From DASPUH01 sp964518505 (lineage in GTDB: Bacteria > Chloroflexota > Limnocylindria > Limnocylindrales > CSP1-4): 19,339 nucleotides of DNA. The stretch spans positions 1-19,339 of the forward strand of contig CAZFGT010000046.1 of assembly GCA_964518505.1 (NCBI GenBank), in the 5' to 3' direction. A program made the position numbers and the translations under genes. The notes beneath the pieces are model-generated. The model did not search any database. It saw nothing but the letters and a program-made list of their open reading frames with translations, and was not told where the DNA came from. Shown here in pieces: positions 7,199 through 13,939 of this stretch (positions are counted from its first letter, which is position 1; every line of letters starts with the position of its first letter).

Positions 7199-7209
7199 CG
7201 TGTGGCAAC
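7195..7209 (-). repeat. Direct repeat GTTGC-N5-GTTGC overlapping the -35 of the Ni/Co permease promoter
   Basis: On the minus strand GTTGC CACAC GTTGC gives two identical 5-mers one helical turn apart; the promoter-proximal copy overlaps TTGCGA. Such spacing is typical of regulator half-sites on one face of DNA. The regulator is unknown; a nickel-responsive one is a guess from context. Confidence 0.4.
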
Positions 7210-7259
7210 AAGCGGACGTCGGCATCTGATACGCCGTGCGGCCGACGATGGATGACCCC

Positions 7260-7910
7260 TCAGGCGAACGAGAACCCCGCCAGCAGCTGGAGGAACGATG
7301 CGCGCTGCGTGTCGTCCGACACGACCGGTGTGAGCGTGTCCGTCCAGCTCAGGAAGAAGCCCTGCGTGCCGCGGATGGCCTGCACCTCCAGCTCCAGCAC
7401 GCGGTAGGGCGGCGCCGTGAAGTGGAAGGTGCTGATCGTGGCCGGCACGCCGCCCAGGGTCATCGACGCCACCGCCTCGCGCGGTTCGCCGTGGAAGTCC
7501 TCGAGGTGCGCCACCACCGGGCAGATCCAGGACGCCAGTTGCTGCGTCGGCGCCACGGCGGTCACGCCGATGGTGACGGTGGTGCCACGCCCGTCGGTGA
7601 ACGTGTCCAGGCCGGGCTCGCCCGGGTGGACGCCACCGCTGCCGGGCGTCTCGGTCACGCTCCAGCCTGTGGGCAGCGTCCAGCTATAGCCGTGACGGCC
7701 GGAGGTGAACGTGCCCTGGATCCGCTGGGCGGTCGCCTGAGGCTGGTCCGATGAGGCGGTCGGCCCGACCTCGGATGCAGTGACGCCGGGCGTCGAGCTC
7801 CCGCCGCCTGTCAGCGCGGCCGTTGGCGGGCCGGGTGTCGGCGCGGACGCGCCCGCCTGACACGCGACGGAGGCGGCCAGGACGAGTGTCATGGCGAGTC
7901 GGCGTACCAT
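7260..7910 (-). CDS. Secreted putative lipoprotein with PsbP/Mog1-like domain, function unknown
   Basis: From ATG 7910 the product has 216 residues: a short positively charged start (MVRRLAM), a hydrophobic segment, and Cys17 in AASVAC, which could be a weak lipobox. A Pro/Thr/Ser/Gly-rich linker follows to about residue 55. The rest, starting near GRHGYSWTLPTGWSVTE and ending in an aromatic LLAGFSF motif, resembles the PsbP/DcrB-type (Mog1-like) alpha/beta fold of many exported proteins. No catalytic site is recognisable. ATG codons at 7934 and 7892 are alternative starts. It is divergent from the copper/redox operon, its start codon being only 8 bases from that of the first operon gene. It may be functionally linked, but nothing in the sequence proves it. 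Confidence 0.75.
   Translation of the reverse strand: MVRRLAMTLVLAASVACQAGASAPTPGPPTAALTGGGSSTPGVTASEVGPTASSDQPQATAQRIQGTFTSGRHGYSWTLPTGWSVTETPGSGGVHPGEPGLDTFTDGRGTTVTIGVTAVAPTQQLASWICPVVAHLEDFHGEPREAVASMTLGGVPATISTFHFTAPPYRVLELEVQAIRGTQGFFLSWTDTLTPVVSDDTQRASFLQLLAGFSFA
7905..7910 (+). promoter_or_regulatory. Putative leaderless-type -10 element TACCAT before the copper/redox operon
   Basis: TACCAT is followed by 8 bases and the ATG at 7919. It overlaps the start codon of the divergent lipoprotein gene. Confidence 0.45.
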
Positions 7911-7923
7911 GCCGCGCCATGGT
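7906..7923. repeat. Inverted repeat ACCATG-N6-CATGGT containing both divergent start codons
   Basis: Perfect 6-bp arms separated by CCGCGC place one ATG of each divergent gene in each arm. It could be a shared operator or merely the chance symmetry of two facing start codons. Confidence 0.4.
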
Positions 7924-8602
7924 GCTCCTCGCATCGCGGCGGTCGTATCTGTTCCTCCACGTGGTGCGATTCGCCCTGCTCGCGCTGGGCGGCCTCCTGA
8001 TCGGCCACCAGGCCGTGTACATCGCGCAGTATGGCGAAGGCGCCGCGTTGAGCCAGGCGATGACCAGCGGCGGCCACGACACGTACTGGACGACCTTCAC
8101 GACCGTGGCTCTCTCCGGCCTCCTGCTCCTCCTGCTGCGCTCGACGTGGCGCCTCGTGGAGCTCCGCAGCGAGACGGCCGGGTTCGCGATGCCAGCCCCC
8201 GAAAGGGACCGAGCACGCGCCTATGGGCGGGCGCTGGTGCGGCTCTGGCCGCCCCTGTTCGGCACCGTCGCCATCGCCTACCTCATCCAGGAGAACATCG
8301 AGCATCTCGCTGCGCAGGGTCACCTGGCGGGCTTCTCGCCGCTCGTCGGCGCCCAGGCCCCGCTCGCCCTGCCCATCCTTGGCCTGGTCACCCTGGCCTT
8401 CGCCGTCATCGGAGCCCTCGTGCGATGGCGGATCGCCGTCCTGGAGGCCCGTGTCCGAGCCGCACGCGCCCGGATCCAGTGGTCCGTGCGCCATGTGGAC
8501 CGACCCGTGGGGCGCTGGGCCCTGGTCGGCGCCATCCGTGCCACCTTCTGGTCGCTGGCCCGTCAGGGCCCGGTACGAGCGCCGCCGCCGACCTTCAGTT
8601 GA
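7919..8602 (+). CDS. Four-TM membrane protein of unknown function, first gene of a copper/redox operon
   Basis: The 227-residue protein is not assigned to a named family. It has four predicted membrane segments (about 12-36, 58-76, 108-124 and 147-167) and a basic, helical C-terminal tail. Conserved-looking polar residues inside or near the membrane include His30 (LLIGHQAVY), His53 in GGHDTYW and the acidic/His group QENIEH at 124-129; these could bind a metal or haem, which is inference. The ATG at 7919 is chosen for the TACCAT 8 bases upstream. It is followed 53 bases later by the secreted-protein gene, with a GC hairpin between. It starts the row ending in CopC-CopD and cytochrome c, so a copper-related role is plausible. 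Confidence 0.75.
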   Translation: MVLLASRRSYLFLHVVRFALLALGGLLIGHQAVYIAQYGEGAALSQAMTSGGHDTYWTTFTTVALSGLLLLLLRSTWRLVELRSETAGFAMPAPERDRARAYGRALVRLWPPLFGTVAIAYLIQENIEHLAAQGHLAGFSPLVGAQAPLALPILGLVTLAFAVIGALVRWRIAVLEARVRAARARIQWSVRHVDRPVGRWALVGAIRATFWSLARQGPVRAPPPTFS

Positions 8603-8609
8603 AGCTGCA

Positions 8610-8629
8610 CCCGGACCGCATCGTCCGGG
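8610..8629 (+). other. GC-rich hairpin between the first two genes of the copper/redox operon
   Basis: CCCGGAC (8610-8616) and GTCCGGG (8623-8629) form a perfect 7-bp stem with a 6-base loop. No T-run follows, so it is not a standard intrinsic terminator. It may protect an mRNA end or set different expression of the downstream genes. Confidence 0.5.
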
Positions 8630-8644
8630 CCATCCGCGCTCACG

Positions 8645-8650
8645 AAGGAG
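8645..8650 (+). promoter_or_regulatory. Strong Shine-Dalgarno AAGGAG deciding the GTG start at 8656
   Basis: AAGGAG lies 5 bases before GTG at 8656, near-ideal spacing. It favours this GTG over the in-frame ATG at 8665. Confidence 0.75.
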
Positions 8651-8655
8651 TCACC

Positions 8656-9276
8656 GTGCACACCATGCCCATCGGGCGACGGCTGCGGGCCGTCGCTGTG
8701 GCCGGCGTGGCCAGCGCCTTCCTCGTCCTGGCCACCGTCGTGCCTGTCTTCGCGCATCAGCAAGTCGACTTCGGGGCGTACCACCTGGAGATCGGCTTCA
8801 TCGACGAGCCGGTCTACGTCGGCGACAAGAGCGGCCTCGAATTCGACGTCTTCAAGGGCACCGACCCAGTCGAGGGCCTGGAGAAGACGCTCAAGGCTCA
8901 GGTCACCTACCAGGGCCAGACCCGGGACCTGGACATCCAGCCGGAGACCGACGACTCGGGCAACTTCTACCGCGCCTACTTCATCCCCACCGCCGCCGGC
9001 CCGTACACGTTCCACATCTACGGCACGATCGAAGGCAACGCCTTCGATCAGTCGTACACGTCCAGTCCGACCGGCTTCGACGAGGTGCAGGACGCCGCGC
9101 CGGGTGAGTTCCCGGTGCAGTTGCCGACCCTCGCGGAGCTCCAGGCGAACGCCCAGAAGGGCGCCGACGCGGCGAGCCAGGTGACGATCGCCCTGGCCCT
9201 GGGCGGCGCCGGCGTCGTCATCGGCCTGCTGGGTGTCGGACTGGCCCTGGCGGCACGACGCCGCCCGTCGAGCTAG
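8656..9276 (+). CDS. Secreted, membrane-anchored protein with predicted N-terminal His; CopC/CopD-associated family of unknown function
   Basis: The 206-residue product has a signal peptide (1-33, ending V-F-A) whose predicted cleavage exposes His34 as the new N-terminus (HQQVDFGAYHLEIGF). A beta-rich domain follows (about 34-145, with LEIGFIDEPVYVGDKSGLEF, VEGLEKTLKAQV, YFIPTAAGPYTFHIYG), then a helical linker and one C-terminal membrane helix (176-199) with a basic tail. It thus sits outside the cell, tethered. I recall the pattern 'GFxxEPxYxGxxNGL...PVEGLExTLKxxV' as recurring next to CopC/CopD genes, but know no assigned function. Exposed N-terminal His with His43 and His120 raises the possibility of a copper site like that of CopC or YcnI. 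It lies 6 bases upstream of the CopC-CopD gene. Confidence 0.85.
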   Translation: MHTMPIGRRLRAVAVAGVASAFLVLATVVPVFAHQQVDFGAYHLEIGFIDEPVYVGDKSGLEFDVFKGTDPVEGLEKTLKAQVTYQGQTRDLDIQPETDDSGNFYRAYFIPTAAGPYTFHIYGTIEGNAFDQSYTSSPTGFDEVQDAAPGEFPVQLPTLAELQANAQKGADAASQVTIALALGGAGVVIGLLGVGLALAARRRPSS

Positions 9277-9282
9277 ACCGCC

Positions 9283-11190
9283 ATGTTCGGACAGCGCGGG
9301 TCCGGCCGCTACCGCTTCGCAGCCCCCCTCGGCGCGGCGACCGGCCTCGCGCTGTCCGTGCTCCTGCTTGTTGCCGCCGGCACGGCCACCGCCCACTCGC
9401 AGCTCGTCTCGAGTTCACCGGGCGCGGGCCAGGTGGTGGCCACCTCGCCGACGCAGATCCGCCTCGTCTTCAGCGAACCCATCGAGGGCCGCTACACGAG
9501 CCTGGACCTGCTCGACGGGACGGGCAAGCAGCTGCTGGGCGGCGTCGGCTCGGTCGATCCCGCGGATCCCAACGCGCTGATCGTGCAGGTCGTGGACCCG
9601 CTGCCCTCGGGCGTCTACTCGATCAACTGGCGCGCTGTGTCCGCTTCAGACGGCCACTCGACGAACGGCTTCCTGAGCTTCGGCGTGGGCGACGCGAGCC
9701 TGCCCGCCGGGGTGGGCCAGACGGGGGCGGCCGAAGGCAACCTGCACGCGGGCCACAGCGGCGCGACGGCGTCCGCGGAGGTGTTCGGCAAGACCATCGG
9801 CGACGGCGGGGCGATGCTCGCGTTCGGCCTGTGGCTCTTCGGCCTGGCCGTGATGCGGCCTGTGCGTGGTCGCCTGCCGGCCGGTCTCGTGCTCGTCCAG
9901 GTCGTGGCCCTGGTGGCCGCCGCCGCAGGCGCCATCGTCCTCATCTGGGTCGGCCTGGTGTCCCTTCCCGCCACGACCGCGGGACTGGACGTGGGAGGCT
10001 TCCTCTTCGGCTCACGGATCGGCCAACTGCTGGCCATGCGTACCGCCCTCGCGATCGGGGCATGGATCATGGGGCTGGTCCTCGTCGGCCGCACCGGCGC
10101 CAACCGGTCGGGGCCCGTTTCGACCCTCCTCGGAGCGGCCGGGGCGGCCGAGATCGTGCTCATCGCGCTGATGGGCCACAGCGCCGCCTTCAGCCCCCCG
10201 ATCCCCCTGGCCATCGACATCGTCCACCTGGGGGCGGCCGGTGTGTGGATCTCGGGCCTGGCCGGCCTCGCGCTGCTGACCGGCTTCGGGAGCGGGCCGG
10301 TGCGGGCCGAGCTGCGCGACCTCGTGCCCCGCTTCTCCGCGCTCGCCCTGGCCAGCGGCGGCCTGCTCGCCGCGACCGGCGTGTATGCCGCGTGGTTGAA
10401 CACCCACGACTTCACCACCGTGGGCACGGCCTACAGCCTGAACCTGGCGGTAAAGGTGGCGGTCGTCGTGGCGGCGTTCGCGCTCGGGGCCATCAACCTC
10501 TTCGACGGGGGCCGGGACCGCTATCCGCTGGGGCTCTCCCGGCGTGTCGCCGTCGAGGCGGCTCTGGCGTTCGCCATCCTGGTCCTCACGGCGAACCTCA
10601 CGAGTGGCTCGCCGACGGCGGAGGGACGGCCTATCGCGATCACCCCCGTGCCCACCACGGCCGGCACGACGATCGATGCCGAGTTCGCCGTGCAGCCGGC
10701 GCAGCCCGGGCCCAACCAACTCTGGGTGGGCCTCACGAAGGCGCCGCCTGCCGGTGCTACGGTCAGCATCGTGATCCAGCGCCTCGATGCGACCGAGGGC
10801 ACCAGCACCCTCAAGCTTGTGCCGGCCACGGCGGTGCCGGGGGTGAGCGGCGCCGCCGTCTACACGGCGAGCGGCGTGTCGCTGGCGCCGAACTCGGAGT
10901 GGGACGCCTCGGTGATCCTCACCGGCGCCGACGGCACGGAGGTCGGCCGAGCCCGCTTCGACTACGCCCTTGGCCAGGACGACCTGACCGCCGGCGCGCA
11001 GATCCCGCTGCTCGACCCGGCCCTCTTGGTGGCCATCGTCCTGCTGGCCGGCGGCGTCATCGGGTTCGCGTTCGTCCTGGGCGGCGGCCGCCCACCGCTC
11101 GTCGAGACGGGCATCGGGCGGCGCGTCCTGGCCGTGGGCAGCGTGGTCGGCGGCGCGCTCGGCGTCCTGATCCTGGTGGGGCCACGATGA
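9283..11190 (+). CDS. CopC-CopD fusion (YcnJ-like) copper-binding/transport protein with extra C-terminal extracytoplasmic domain
   Basis: The 635-residue protein begins with a signal peptide cleaved at ATA|H, exposing His38. The CopC domain (38-136) carries the Cu(II) ligands expected of the family: N-terminal His38 plus Asp123 and His125 in SASDGHSTNGFLSFG. A His-containing linker (HAGHSG) leads to a CopD membrane domain (about 170-440) with GHSAA (298-302) and DIVHLGAAGVWISGL. Residues about 445-570 form another beta-rich extracytoplasmic domain, followed by two membrane helices (578-600, 613-632). Such fusions bind copper outside the membrane and are implicated in its uptake. The stop overlaps the ATG of the cytochrome gene (ATGA), indicating translational coupling. 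Confidence 0.93.
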   Translation: MFGQRGSGRYRFAAPLGAATGLALSVLLLVAAGTATAHSQLVSSSPGAGQVVATSPTQIRLVFSEPIEGRYTSLDLLDGTGKQLLGGVGSVDPADPNALIVQVVDPLPSGVYSINWRAVSASDGHSTNGFLSFGVGDASLPAGVGQTGAAEGNLHAGHSGATASAEVFGKTIGDGGAMLAFGLWLFGLAVMRPVRGRLPAGLVLVQVVALVAAAAGAIVLIWVGLVSLPATTAGLDVGGFLFGSRIGQLLAMRTALAIGAWIMGLVLVGRTGANRSGPVSTLLGAAGAAEIVLIALMGHSAAFSPPIPLAIDIVHLGAAGVWISGLAGLALLTGFGSGPVRAELRDLVPRFSALALASGGLLAATGVYAAWLNTHDFTTVGTAYSLNLAVKVAVVVAAFALGAINLFDGGRDRYPLGLSRRVAVEAALAFAILVLTANLTSGSPTAEGRPIAITPVPTTAGTTIDAEFAVQPAQPGPNQLWVGLTKAPPAGATVSIVIQRLDATEGTSTLKLVPATAVPGVSGAAVYTASGVSLAPNSEWDASVILTGADGTEVGRARFDYALGQDDLTAGAQIPLLDPALLVAIVLLAGGVIGFAFVLGGGRPPLVETGIGRRVLAVGSVVGGALGVLILVGPR

Positions 11191-11870
11191 GCTCGACGCG
11201 ACACCATAAGGCCGGGCTGCTCGCCCTCGCCGCCCTGCCGACGGTCGGGCCCCTCAGCGTGGCGACCTTCAGCAGCTCTCCCACGACCGGCGGCGGCCTG
11301 TCGCCCTCGCTGCTGGTGGGCGTGGCGGCCCTGGGCCTGGCCGTCTTCGGTTTCATGCTGCGCGGCGACCTGCGGGCCCGCTTCCCGCGCCGCCAGGGGC
11401 TGGTCACGGGGGCCATGTGGCTGTGCGGCATCGTCGGCTTCGCTTTCACCATCAGCGCGCTGACCGAGGCGCCGGCGGTGACGGCCATCCCCAACCCGAT
11501 CCCCCTGACCGTGGACTCGGTCACGGCCGGGCGCGGCGTGTACGTCAACTCCTGCGAGCAATGCCACGGCGTCTCGGCCCGCGGCGGCGGCCCGCTCGCC
11601 TACACCACCCAGGTCGCCCCGGCCGACCTGCTGTCGGGGCACCTGCTGCAGCACGACGACAGCGACGTGGAGTACTGGATCGCCAACGGTCTCCCGGGCG
11701 GCATGCCGGCCTGGCAGGGCACCCTCACCCAGACGCAGATCTGGGACGTGGTCGACTTCCTGCGCGCGATCAACACTGGCCAGGCCACCGTAGCCGGCCC
11801 GACCCCCTCGCCGGGTCCGAGCGCCTCGTCGAGTGCGGCCCCCTCCCCCGACCTGTCACCGGGACCGTGA
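11187..11870 (+). CDS. Membrane-anchored c-type cytochrome
   Basis: The 227-residue protein has two hydrophobic segments (about 41-57 and 74-92) and then an extracytoplasmic class I cytochrome c domain (113-198). Covalent haem attachment is expected at CEQCH (Cys123, Cys126, His127), with Met173 in GGMPAW as the second axial ligand and the terminal WDVVDFLRAIN helix typical of the fold. Residues after 200 form a Pro/Ser/Ala-rich tail. It would carry electrons at the outer face of the membrane. The ATG at 11187 overlaps the copC-copD stop, and its TGA overlaps the next gene's GTG (GTGA), so it is translated within the copper operon, possibly as a redox partner for copper handling or a terminal oxidase. 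Confidence 0.92.
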   Translation: MSSTRHHKAGLLALAALPTVGPLSVATFSSSPTTGGGLSPSLLVGVAALGLAVFGFMLRGDLRARFPRRQGLVTGAMWLCGIVGFAFTISALTEAPAVTAIPNPIPLTVDSVTAGRGVYVNSCEQCHGVSARGGGPLAYTTQVAPADLLSGHLLQHDDSDVEYWIANGLPGGMPAWQGTLTQTQIWDVVDFLRAINTGQATVAGPTPSPGPSASSSAAPSPDLSPGP

Positions 11871-12259
11871 GTCGGGCCCCCGGCCGATACCTGATCGCGG
11901 GTGGCGCGCTCCTCGTCGCCGCCGCCGCCCTCGCGCTCCTGGGGGCGCAGAGCCTTGGGATCGGGCTTCCATCGAGCGAGACCGGCCTGGTCATCGACGT
12001 GCAGTCGACCTCGGCGGTCGACATCACGGGCTTCACCCTTCGGACGCAGGATGGGCAGCTGCATCACTACGCGGTGGGGCGCCTGGACACGGCCAGCCCC
12101 GGCTTCCCGGCGGTCCACCTGCGGTCCCACCTGATCTCGCTCATCCCGGTCGTCGTGACGTACGAGATGGACGGGGATCAACGGGTCGCCGTGCGCATCG
12201 TGGACGCCACCCTGCCGCCATCAACGGCCGCGCCCCTGGTCGTCTCCGCGACCCCTTGA
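11867..12259 (+). CDS. Small membrane-anchored extracytoplasmic protein, unknown function, last gene of the copper/redox operon
   Basis: The 130-residue product starts at GTG 11867, overlapping the cytochrome stop by 4 bases. It has one N-terminal hydrophobic segment (about 8-33, with GAQSLGIG after it) and a roughly 90-residue beta-rich domain (LVIDVQSTSAVDITGFTLRT, LHHYAVGRLD, PVVVTYEMDG, RVAVRIVDATL). Four His residues (66, 67, 84, 88) in HHYAVGRLD and AVHLRSH are candidate metal ligands. I do not recognise a named family. Its strict coupling to the cytochrome and CopC-CopD genes suggests a part in the same process. It ends 10 bases before the convergent nicotinamidase stop. Confidence 0.75.
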   Translation: MSRAPGRYLIAGGALLVAAAALALLGAQSLGIGLPSSETGLVIDVQSTSAVDITGFTLRTQDGQLHHYAVGRLDTASPGFPAVHLRSHLISLIPVVVTYEMDGDQRVAVRIVDATLPPSTAAPLVVSATP

Positions 12260-12269
12260 GCAGCGGCTC

Positions 12270-12878
12270 CTAGGCCAGCTCCACGCCCACCGCGGCGAGC
12301 TCTGCCAGCGCCTGTTCCCCGTCCCCGGGCGCCAGGTCCACCGCGGCCACTGCGCCGCGGACCACCGTCGTGCCGAAGCCGAGCATGTGGGCATCGATGG
12401 CCGTGGCCCGCACGCAGTAGTCGGTGGCCAGGCCGACCACGACGGCGCGTTCGATGTTCCGCTGGCGGAGCAGGTCGACCAGCTCGGTCGGGGTCGTCTC
12501 CCCGGACACCGGGTCGCGCATGGAGAAGCCCGAATAACCATCCTCGCCGTTCGTGCCCTTGCGCACGACCGGGCCGTCCACCGTGAGGCGCGGGTGGAAC
12601 TCCGCTCCCCAGGTCTCGTGCACGCAGTGGACCGGCCACGTGCCCCCGAACTTGGCGAAGTGCGGCGTCACCGCCGGGTGCCAGTCCTGGGTGTAGACGA
12701 CGAGCGCGTCCGCGGCGCGCGCGGCGGCGATCTCGGCCTCGATGGCGGGCAGGATGGCGGACGCGCCTGCCACGGCGAGGCTGCCCGCCGGATCAGCGAA
12801 GTCGTTCTGGACGTCGACCACGACGAGGGCCGTCCAGAGGTCGTAGCGGGGCTTGCCGGGCGCGGGTGCGGAACTCAC
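12270..12878 (-). CDS. pncA: Nicotinamidase / isochorismatase-family hydrolase
   Basis: Nicotinamidase hydrolyses nicotinamide to nicotinate for NAD salvage in the cytoplasm. From GTG 12878 the product has 202 residues and shows the full PncA layout: catalytic Asp in LVVVDVQNDFADP, metal ligands in TQDWHPAVTPHF (Asp, His, His), TWPVHCVHETWGAEFHP, catalytic Lys in VVRKGTN, and nucleophile Cys in GLATDYCVRATAIDA. The GTG start is preferred over a TTG at 12911 because TACGAT lies exactly 6 bases upstream. It is divergent from the ABC transporter genes and stands alone as a housekeeping salvage gene. Confidence 0.94.
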   Translation of the reverse strand: MSSAPAPGKPRYDLWTALVVVDVQNDFADPAGSLAVAGASAILPAIEAEIAAARAADALVVYTQDWHPAVTPHFAKFGGTWPVHCVHETWGAEFHPRLTVDGPVVRKGTNGEDGYSGFSMRDPVSGETTPTELVDLLRQRNIERAVVVGLATDYCVRATAIDAHMLGFGTTVVRGAVAAVDLAPGDGEQALAELAAVGVELA

Positions 12879-12884
12879 CGGCCC

Positions 12885-12890
12885 ATCGTA
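12885..12890 (-). promoter_or_regulatory. Putative leaderless-type -10 element TACGAT before the nicotinamidase gene
   Basis: On the minus strand TACGAT is followed by 6 bases and the GTG at 12878. It decides the start choice. Confidence 0.55.
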
Positions 12891-12933
12891 TCCCCGCCAC
12901 GACCGACGCAAGGCACCCCGAAAGCCTCTGGGC

Positions 12934-12939
12934 TACCAT
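12934..12939 (+). promoter_or_regulatory. Putative leaderless-type -10 element TACCAT before the ABC transporter operon
   Basis: TACCAT is followed by 7 bases and the GTG at 12947. No Shine-Dalgarno is present. Confidence 0.55.
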
Positions 12940-12946
12940 CCGTTTC

Positions 12947-13936
12947 GTGAGCTTCCCCACGAGTACGACGGGCGTGCCCACGCCCGCGACCAGCCCCGCC
13001 GTGACCGGGACTGGCGCCACCGGCGACGTCATCGTCGTGCGCGACCTGCGCAAGCATTTCGGCCCCGTGCTGGCCGTGAATGGCGTCGACTTCGTGGTCC
13101 ACACGGGCGAGATCTTCGGCCTGCTCGGACCCAACGGGGCGGGCAAGACCACGACGATCGAGATGCTGGAGGGCCTCCAGCGTGCCGACGGCGGCGAGCT
13201 CCGCGTGCTGGGCCTGGACCCTGGTCGCCAGGCGTCCCAGCTCAAGGCGCGCATCGGCGTGCAGCTCCAGACGGCGTCCCTCTACCCGCAGCTGACGGTG
13301 GCCGAGATCCTGGCCCTCTTCGGCTCGTTCTACCCCAGGGCCCTGCCCGTGAAGCAGCTGCTTGACGCCCTCGACCTTGACGAGAAGAAGGACGCGCGAT
13401 CCAAGACGTTGTCGGGGGGCCAGCAGCAGCGCCTCTCGGTCGCGCTGGCGATGGTCAACGACCCTGAGCTCGTCTTCCTGGACGAGCCCACGACCGGCCT
13501 CGATCCGGCCGCGCGCCGCGCCCTGTGGGACCTCATCGCCGGCATGCGCCAGCAGGGCAAGACGGTGCTCATGACCACGCACTACATGGAAGAGGCGGAG
13601 ATCCTGTGCGACCGGCTGGCGATCATGGACCACGGCAAGCTGCTCGACATGGGCACCGTGACTGAGCTCGTCGGGCGTCGCTTCAAGGAGCGTGCCGTCC
13701 GCTTCGACACGATCGACCGCCTCACCGACGCCCAGCTGAGCGGCCTGGCCGCCGTCAGCCGCGTGGCGCGGGAAGGGCCGGAGACGGTGCTCTACACGCC
13801 CGACGTGCCGGCCACCATCGGCGCGCTGCTGAGCGCGACCGAGGCGCTGTCGGTGGAACCCTCCAACCTGATGGTCCGCCGGGCGACCCTGGAAGACGTC
13901 TTCCTGGACCTCACCGGCCGGGCGCTGCGGGACTAG
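12947..13936 (+). CDS. ABC transporter ATP-binding protein (ABC-2 exporter type)
   Basis: The 329-residue ATPase powers an ABC-2 exporter together with the next gene. After a low-complexity Thr/Pro/Gly-rich start (about 1-25) come Walker A GPNGAGKTT (61-69), Q-loop near VQLQTASLY, signature LSGGQQQR (155-162), Walker B LVFLDEPTTGLDP (175-187) and the H-loop His212 in TTHYMEEAE. The roughly 90 residues after the ATPase core, ending in LEDVFLDLTGR, form the C-terminal regulatory domain usual in DrrA/CcmA-like exporter ATPases. The GTG start is supported by TACCAT 7 bases upstream. The permease ATG follows the stop by 3 bases. The substrate cannot be predicted; drugs, lipids or peptides are usual for such pairs. 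Confidence 0.94.
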   Translation: MSFPTSTTGVPTPATSPAVTGTGATGDVIVVRDLRKHFGPVLAVNGVDFVVHTGEIFGLLGPNGAGKTTTIEMLEGLQRADGGELRVLGLDPGRQASQLKARIGVQLQTASLYPQLTVAEILALFGSFYPRALPVKQLLDALDLDEKKDARSKTLSGGQQQRLSVALAMVNDPELVFLDEPTTGLDPAARRALWDLIAGMRQQGKTVLMTTHYMEEAEILCDRLAIMDHGKLLDMGTVTELVGRRFKERAVRFDTIDRLTDAQLSGLAAVSRVAREGPETVLYTPDVPATIGALLSATEALSVEPSNLMVRRATLEDVFLDLTGRALRD

Positions 13937-13939
13937 GCG

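Noticed and set aside
7135..7259. Metal or cobalamin riboswitch before the nickel/cobalt permease
   Set aside because: The leader after the likely promoter is only about 29 bases, too short, and no known riboswitch core was recognised.
8610..8629. Intrinsic terminator after the 4-TM gene
   Set aside because: The stem is good but no T-run follows and the next gene is only 26 bases away; kept only as a hairpin.
7891..8655. An upstream extension of the secreted-protein frame
   Set aside because: It runs through the 4-TM gene in another frame. AAGGAG plus GTG at 8656 and the signal peptide directly after it fix the start.
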